A stretch of 64,000 nt of DNA. It comes from Dacryopinax spathularia (Eukaryota; Basidiomycota; Dacrymycetes; Dacrymycetales; Dacrymycetaceae). The number at the start of each line of letters is the position of its first letter. Positions within the stretch are counted from its first letter, which is position 1. Below, in pieces: positions 58,635 through 64,000 of the stretch. Below the pieces are notes generated by a model that saw nothing but the letters and a program-made list of their open reading frames with translations, was not told the DNA's origin and ran no database searches. Location: the NCBI GenBank assembly GCA_037974965.1, contig JBBPFI010000015.1:815152-879151 (forward strand), in the 5' to 3' direction. A program made the translations under genes and the position numbers.

Positions 58635-60459
58635 TCAGTCTTCCACCTGTCGAGGCGTCTCATCACCCCTTGCCCTAGCCGCCTCCTTCAGTACACGTTC
58701 CACCCTCCACGCCTGCGCAGCCGCAACCACACTGATACAGATCATGACGACCCAAATCAAGTTCCCGCCCAGAACGTTCTTCTCTATCGAGAACGCGAAC
58801 AGCGAACTCACGAACCAGGGGGAGACGGCACGGGCGAAGGCGGTCACCATCTGGGACATGCCGTATGTGCTGCCCATTGCTAGCTTGGAGGGTGCGGCGC
58901 GTTTGACGAGCATCATGTTCAGTCTGGGGGCGCGTTAGTTACCTCGATCTGGGAAGGGCTACGGAGGAAAGAGGCAGGTAGAAGCGGAGGAGAGAGGCAG
59001 GTAGAAGAGGAATGGGAAGACATACGGAAAGACCATCGCTGCCAGCCTGCCCAACCCGAGCAGCACAGCAGCGCCTGTATACGCGACTCCGGGCACGATC
59101 TTCCCCCTCACAACCCCACTGTGCGCCATCCTCGCCAACCGGTTGAAAACCGGCGCGCCCCCAAACATAGGTATCAAGAGCGCCAGCAACCAGGGGTACA
59201 TCTTCACCCCCCACCTGCGAGCCAAGCGCGGGAAGAGCCATAGATGGATGTTCACCCCCACCAACCCGGCACCAGCGAGACACCACCCGATCTGGGCGTT
59301 GGACATCCCCAGCCCGCCGAGGGGGGAAGAGGTGTATGCGTACAGGATGAAGACGATGTCGAAGGATTGGTTGATGAACATCATCATGAATGCTGTGAGG
59401 AAGACGGTGGGGATGGCGGGCGAGCGGAGGATCTCGAGTTGGCTGGGGACGGGAGGTTCGGGCGCGGGGTACTCGATCTCTGCACCGGGGGGGAGGGTGC
59501 CGTAGGAGACTTGAGGGGCTTGGGGGACTGTCGCATCGCGTACTTTGCTCGGGAGGGTCTACATCGCGATTAGATCGCGTTCCAGCAGCAACGGAAGTAA
59601 AAGCGCGTACCTCCTTCAGGAACAAACTGGTGATCAACGAAACAGTCGTGATACACGCACTACACAAACACGGCAGGAAGTACGGGTATGTCTCCCAGAA
59701 CCACACGCCGCCAAAGATGGAGGGGAAGTTGTCCGCCGGACGAGAGAGAGTGCCGCCTATGGATGGACCGATGATGGACCCGAGGGCCCACATGAGGGAG
59801 TAGAGAGGGAATGCTACGAACGGTTTAGCATCGTGCTACTGTGACGCGAGGCATGGGTGTGGACGTACCCCTCGCCTCGTTCGTGTCATCCGTCATCTCG
59901 CTGATCATCGTCTGGATGACCGCTCCATTCCCCGACAGCCCACCCGCTAAGCACCGCGCCAATATCGTCAACCACAAGCTTCGCGAGAGCCCAAATGTGA
60001 GCGTAGCAAGTGTCACACCGCACAGGCCGAGAATGAGGACTGGCTTGCGTCCTATCCGGTCGGATAGTCGACCCCACTGCAGGACGGTAAACAGCTGGAT
60101 GAAGGCGAATACTGCAGGGAGTGTCAGCGACCAGTCAAGCAGGCTGCGAGGAGGAAGAACGCACACGAATCAACCAGTCCGGAGATGAACCCAACCTCCC
60201 GCTCGCTCTTCGCGTACCCCATCTGCACGCACATGTCGTTGATGTACGGGAAGATCTGGGTCGATGCGACTGGTTCGGCGAGCCGGACCACCATCAGGAG
60301 CGAGAGCTGGAAGATAGGCAGCGGGGTATGAGCTTGGGAGCTGGCGGGCTTGAGGAGGGGCTGGGATTCTGGGTCGTCCATGTTGTCATTGGCCGCTGGT
60401 GCGGGGGAGGGAGTGCGTGTCGTGCTCCCGGAGGTGCGGGAGGATGCGATGGCGGTCAT
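58635..60459 (-). CDS. MFS transporter 1 (DHA1-like), telomere-side paralog pair
   Basis: Exons 60459-60165, 60111-59869, 59813-59611, 59558-59026 and 58923-58635 join in phase to 520 aa. A cytosolic N-tail of ~65 residues has a Q-P-L-L-K-P-like motif. TM1 shows QLSLLMVVRLAEPVASTQIF. The MFS signature between TM2 and TM3 is WGRLSDRIGRKPVLILGLCG. TM4-TM5 show ILARCLAGGLSGNGAVIQTM and ALGSIIGPSIGGTLS. A central cytosolic loop with EILRSPAIP precedes the second six-helix half. The R-L-A-E-P-V-A-S-x-Q-I-F-P-Y-I-N-D-M opening is typical of fungal drug/H+ antiporters of the YCR023C type. The substrate is unknown. The ATG at 60459 is chosen over 60537 by alignment with the paralog. It diverges from MFS transporter 2. 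Confidence 0.93.
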
Positions 60460-61166
60460 TATTGCTCGTTCAGATAGGATGATGGTGGTCGTCGTAGCAG
60501 AGCAAAAGCAAGCAGTACAAGAGACCTCCACAAACACAGGCGGTCTAGTAAGCCCCTAGAAAGAGAAGAAGAAGAAGCGGTAAACAATATGGCCGGACCG
60601 AGTCAGCCCCCGCAAACCGAAAGAAGCAATCCAAGCAGAGGAAGAGGGAAAGATAACGATCAAGCGCTCGTCCAAGTCACCGGTGGGAGCACATGGACAC
60701 ACGCGCCTCAACAGATCCAATCACCCCACCGCCGGTCGGCAGCGCCGTATCGGTCACTCCATTTTTCGGAGCGAGCACAGAAATATTCGGCAGCGCCGGT
60801 GCGAGTCCGATGGTGCCGATCGGGGAAACGGGGAGACCTCGAGGGTCGGTGGCTATGGTCGGCGATTGAGAGCGTCGGGTTTAAGGCTGAGAAGAGTCTC
60901 GACTCCGCTCCGTTGTGGCAAGGGATCCCTGATGTCATCGTCGCTCTCCCTCTTCTACCCCAGACATCCAACCGATACCGTCGATGGCGAGATGGAGAAA
61001 GTCGACGGACCAAGAGATGGACTCGCTTGGCTCGACACGTTCTTCTTGCCGATCCACTCCCTCTCAATTCCCCTCAGCTCTTTACCTGCACTGTATAACA
61101 CCACTTCCTCCTCGATCTAGACGACATAACTTAGAGAAGAACGACGAAAAACTATAGGAACAACAA
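60460..61166. promoter_or_regulatory. Divergent promoter region between the two MFS paralogs
   Basis: 707 bp between divergent start codons. The overlapping frames on both strands have no domain. The size would allow shared regulation of the pair, which is inference. Confidence 0.45.
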
Positions 61167-62944
61167 ATGGCAGTCAAAGACGCCAGCTCCTCTCGGACTG
61201 CGCTGAACGAAACCCATTCCGAATCATCATCTCTCCTCCCTAAACCGCAACAAGAACCCGCACGCACCCCTTTGCCTAAGACCCAGCTCGCCCTAATATG
61301 CCTCGTTCGACTTGCGGAGCCAGTTGCGTCGTCACAGATCTTTCCATATATCAACGACATGTGCGTCGAGTTTGGGTACGCGAGGGATGAGGGCAGTGTG
61401 GGCTTTATATCGGGGTTGATTGAGGCGCGTGCGTACTTCCGCCCTTGTTGTTATATCTTGATATCAGCTGACCTCGGTCAGTGTTTGCCCTCACCCAGCT
61501 ACTCACTGTGGCACTGTGGGGACGTGCGTCCGACCGCTTCGGACGCAAGCCCATTATTATCCTCGGTCTCATCGGCGTCACAGGCGGAACACTCCTATTC
61601 GGCCTCTCTCGCCAGCTATGGTTGACAATACTCGCAAGATGTCTCGCAGGCGGGCTGTCAGGGAATTCGGCAGTTGTGCAGACTATGATCAGTGAGCTGT
61701 GTGATGACACGAATGAGTCGCAAGGTGCGTCCCTCCGTCGTCTATCCCATGTGAAAGCTCCATCTAATCGGCACTTTAGCCTTCCCGCTATACTCCGTCA
61801 TGTGGACGATTGGCTCCATCGTGGGCCCTTCTCTGGGAGGCACGCTCTCCCGCCCTGCCGAGCAGTTCCCACAAACGTTCAGCGCGCCATTCTGGCAAGA
61901 ATACCCTTACTTCCTGCCTTGCCTAGTCAGTGCCTGCATCACCGGCGTCAGCATCGTCACCAGTTTCTTCCTGAAAGAGACGCACCCTCGCAAGCGGGAT
62001 CCTTCTCTTGCCAAACAGGACAACGCAGTGCAGTCCTACGGTACCGTCGACACACCTGCTGCGGAAGACGCCGACCCACTCGCGCACGCTCCAACCCAGC
62101 TCGAGATCCTCCGCTCGCCCGGCATCCCAACAATCCTCATCACCGCCTTCCTGATGATGCTCACCACGCAAGCATGGGACGTGCTATTCCCTCTCTATGC
62201 CTACACACGTATAGCCCTTGGCGGCTTAAGTCTGAGCGATGCGCAAATTGGATACCTGCTCGCATCGGCTGGAGCAGCGGGTGCGGCAGTGCACCTATGG
62301 GTGTTCCCGAGGATGGAGCGGAGATTCGGAGTGAGGATGTATGGCTGGCTGTTGGCGTTGCCCGGTGCCATGTACGCGCTCGCAGCAGGGCTGAACTGGG
62401 CGTTGCGTGGTTTAGGAGGGGAGGAGTGGAAGCGGGGTAGAGTCAGCCCTTGGACGTTCGCTGGAGCAGCTGTCCTGCTGCTGCTTGGCAGGTTCGCAGC
62501 CATGGTCTACCCGTAAGTGCTGCGGTTTCGGTCCGTGACGAGACGGTGACTCTGCGTAGGTTGAACATGATGCTTGTCAAGCGAGCCGCACCGTCAAAGC
62601 TTGCCATGGGCAGTACATATGGGATGTCACAGATGGTGACCGCCTCTGCACGAGCCGTGGGGCCGTGGGGTGTCTCGTACGTCCTTCTGACTGCCCCGTC
62701 TGATCCCGTTTGGCTAACGCATGTGGTCAGTGCGCTCTTCGCCATAAGCGCAGAACGACGCCTGCTTGGCGGTTACCTCATTTGGGCTGCCATGGCTGTC
62801 GCTTCAGCCATTGCTGTGGTCCAGAGTCTGAGGGTTGAGCGTGCGCTACGGGCGGCGGAGCGAGAGAAAGAGCAGGTAGACGGGCGGGTTGAGCAGGAGA
62901 GGGAGAGACGTAGGTTGGAGCAGGCGTGGGAGGAGGAAGTTTGA
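61167..62944 (+). CDS. MFS transporter 2 (DHA1-like), paralog of the divergent neighbour
   Basis: Exons 61167-61428, 61482-61724, 61780-62512, 62560-62676 and 62731-62944 join in phase to 522 aa. Core motifs match the neighbour nearly residue for residue: RLAEPVASSQIFPYINDMCV, WGRASDRFGRKPIIILGLIG, ILARCLAGGLSGNSAVVQTM, GSIVGPSLGGTLSRPAEQFP, QLEILRSPGIPTI, and LNMMLVKRAAPSKLAMGSTY then GMSQMV. The C-terminal tail is a charged coiled-coil-like helix (EREKEQVDGRVEQERERRRL), longer than in the paralog. It should have twelve membrane spans; the substrate is unknown. This is the last gene before the chromosome end, with its stop 806 bp from the telomere repeats, so telomeric silencing could affect it. 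Confidence 0.94.
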
Positions 62945-63749
62945 GCACGGAAGAGGCAGGGACCGCGCACGAGCGAGTCGTTGTGAGACGCGAACCGCGT
63001 AGAGTACACTTCCTGCTACTGCAGTTGACGGTACAGCAGGCCGTTATTGCAACCTCCCTCTTTTGGCTTTTACAACCTTTGCAATCCATTTAACACTGCT
63101 GCGAGCACAAGGTTGGGGTGGTGAGTGCCAGGGTCTGGCTTGATTTGGGGCAGATCAGCAAGCATCTACCACAGCCTCAGCAAGGTCTGGCTCCTGCTGA
63201 TCTTGTTTTTGGACAGACAAGCAGGTTCTATGCCTAACCACAGCACCATGCATCAATGGGCACTGGTGAGCAAAACACCCTTTCCCAACCGGTCCAGACT
63301 CTTCACTTGTCCCTTTTACACAAGAGAAAGGAGAAAATATACATTGTCATCTCCTCTTCAGCTCTGCCAACTTTTTGTCAGGACACACCATACTAGGATG
63401 AGAGACCTGAATAACAACTGGCTGAAAGCCACCGCATACCTCCAGCATGGCAACAACATTTCCTGATAGGTTGACCTCTATAGCATACACCTTGAGGTGT
63501 TGATATGTGATGTTGATATGTGGATGATAACCATCTGTGGGTGAGACAGAGTTTCTCCTCATTCCGATGCCATACTAAAATGGATGACTGTTCAGATGGA
63601 TCACCTGGACCGATGGACCCCTCCTGGCAACTGGGCAAGGGCAGTAGATTGGAGATCTCTGTCAGAATGCTATGCACTAACATGAATGGCCAGAGCATTG
63701 GCGCAGAGTAGACCAAGTTCAAGATATCTAAGTAGGTTCGCTGCACAGG
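62945..63749. other. Subtelomeric 0.8 kb, AT-richer, no supportable gene
   Basis: Composition shifts from GC-rich to near-balanced after ~63100. A minus-strand ORF (63746-63393, 117 aa) and a plus ORF (63125-63466, 113 aa) exist but have no recognisable domain or start context. The stretch has the look of subtelomeric filler shared between chromosome ends, which cannot be tested from one end. Confidence 0.5.
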
Positions 63750-64000
63750 TTAGGGTTAGGGTTAGGGTTAGGGTTAGGGTTAGGGTTAGGGTTAGGGTTA
63801 GGGTTAGGGTTAGGGTTAGGGTTAGGGTTAGGGTTAGGGTTAGGGTTAGGGTTAGGGTTAGGGTTAGGGTTAGGGTTAGGGTTAGGGTTAGGGTTAGGGT
63901 TAGGGTTAGGGTTAGGGTTAGGGTTAGGGTTAGGGTTAGGGTTAGGGTTAGGGTTAGGGTTAGGGTTAGGGTTAGGGTTAGGGTTAGGGTTAGGGTTAGG
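63750..64000 (+). repeat. Telomere, (TTAGGG)n right end of chromosome
   Basis: 251 bp of uninterrupted TTAGGG (about 41.8 units) run to the window's last base. The G-rich strand reads 5' to 3' outward, as telomerase adds it. No degenerate units were seen at the proximal boundary. Confidence 0.99.

Noticed and set aside
63393-63746. 117-aa minus-strand ORF next to the telomere
   Set aside because: No helicase or transposon motif is visible and the start is not supported; too short to call a subtelomeric gene family from one copy.

Overview
This is a nuclear fungal window that ends in a chromosome end. The last 251 bases (63750-64000) are an unbroken TTAGGG array with the G-rich strand running outward, as at a right-hand telomere. 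The DNA is GC-rich. Genes carry many short introns (about 47-120 nt) with GTRNGT-type donors (often GTGCGT or GTACGT), CTNAC-like branch points and YAG acceptors. Gene content and intron style point to a basidiomycete, most likely a tremellomycete-type yeast or dimorphic fungus; that placement is inference. I rebuilt 24 protein-coding models by joining open frames at splice sites, and almost all join with consistent phase.

Layout, left to right. 1-2.2 kb: the 5' part of an AP-3 mu adaptin (minus) and the mitochondrial ssDNA-binding protein RIM1 (minus). 2.5-6.3 kb: the ribosome-rescue GTPase HBS1 (plus, 11 coding exons). 6.5-7.6 kb: UTP23 (plus), convergent with an unknown Ser/Pro-rich protein (minus, to 8.6 kb). 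8.6-17.6 kb: gene-poor, holding only an unusual Rab-type GTPase (11.2-12.9 kb) and a tandem ABM-like protein (15.7-16.4 kb). 17.6-21.9 kb: BEM1 polarity scaffold and an FHA-forkhead factor (both plus). 23.3-28.8 kb: a YTP1-like membrane protein and the licensing factor CDT1 (both minus). 29.1-32.4 kb: Rho-GDI and glucosidase II beta (both plus). 32.9-35.8 kb: a PHO80-type cyclin (minus) divergent from mitochondrial L12 (plus). 36.1-46.9 kb: a minus-strand block of NOT3/NOT5, PKA regulatory subunit, MRC1 and uL3. 47.7-54.4 kb: a disordered RGG/His-rich protein (minus), eS25 (plus), ATG12 (minus), a PPR protein (plus), then an AMMECR1 protein (minus) ending at 54.4 kb. 55.3-57.4 kb: an unresolved stretch. 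57.4-63 kb: an unknown plus-strand ORF and a divergent pair of paralogous MFS transporters next to the telomere.

The genes are mostly ordinary housekeeping functions and share no single pathway. Small groups are related: RIM1, L12 and the PPR protein in mitochondria; HBS1, UTP23, uL3, eS25 and possibly the FHL1-like factor in ribosome biology; CDT1 and MRC1 in DNA replication; BEM1 and Rho-GDI in Rho-GTPase polarity. The most unusual items are the Rab-like GTPase with a ~265-residue insertion and an altered G4 motif, the FHA-forkhead protein with a changed recognition helix, the telomere-adjacent MFS pair with differing introns, a PKA regulatory subunit with no visible docking domain, and the RGG/QPS/His-rich disordered protein. 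I saw no transposon, CRISPR array, tRNA or rRNA.
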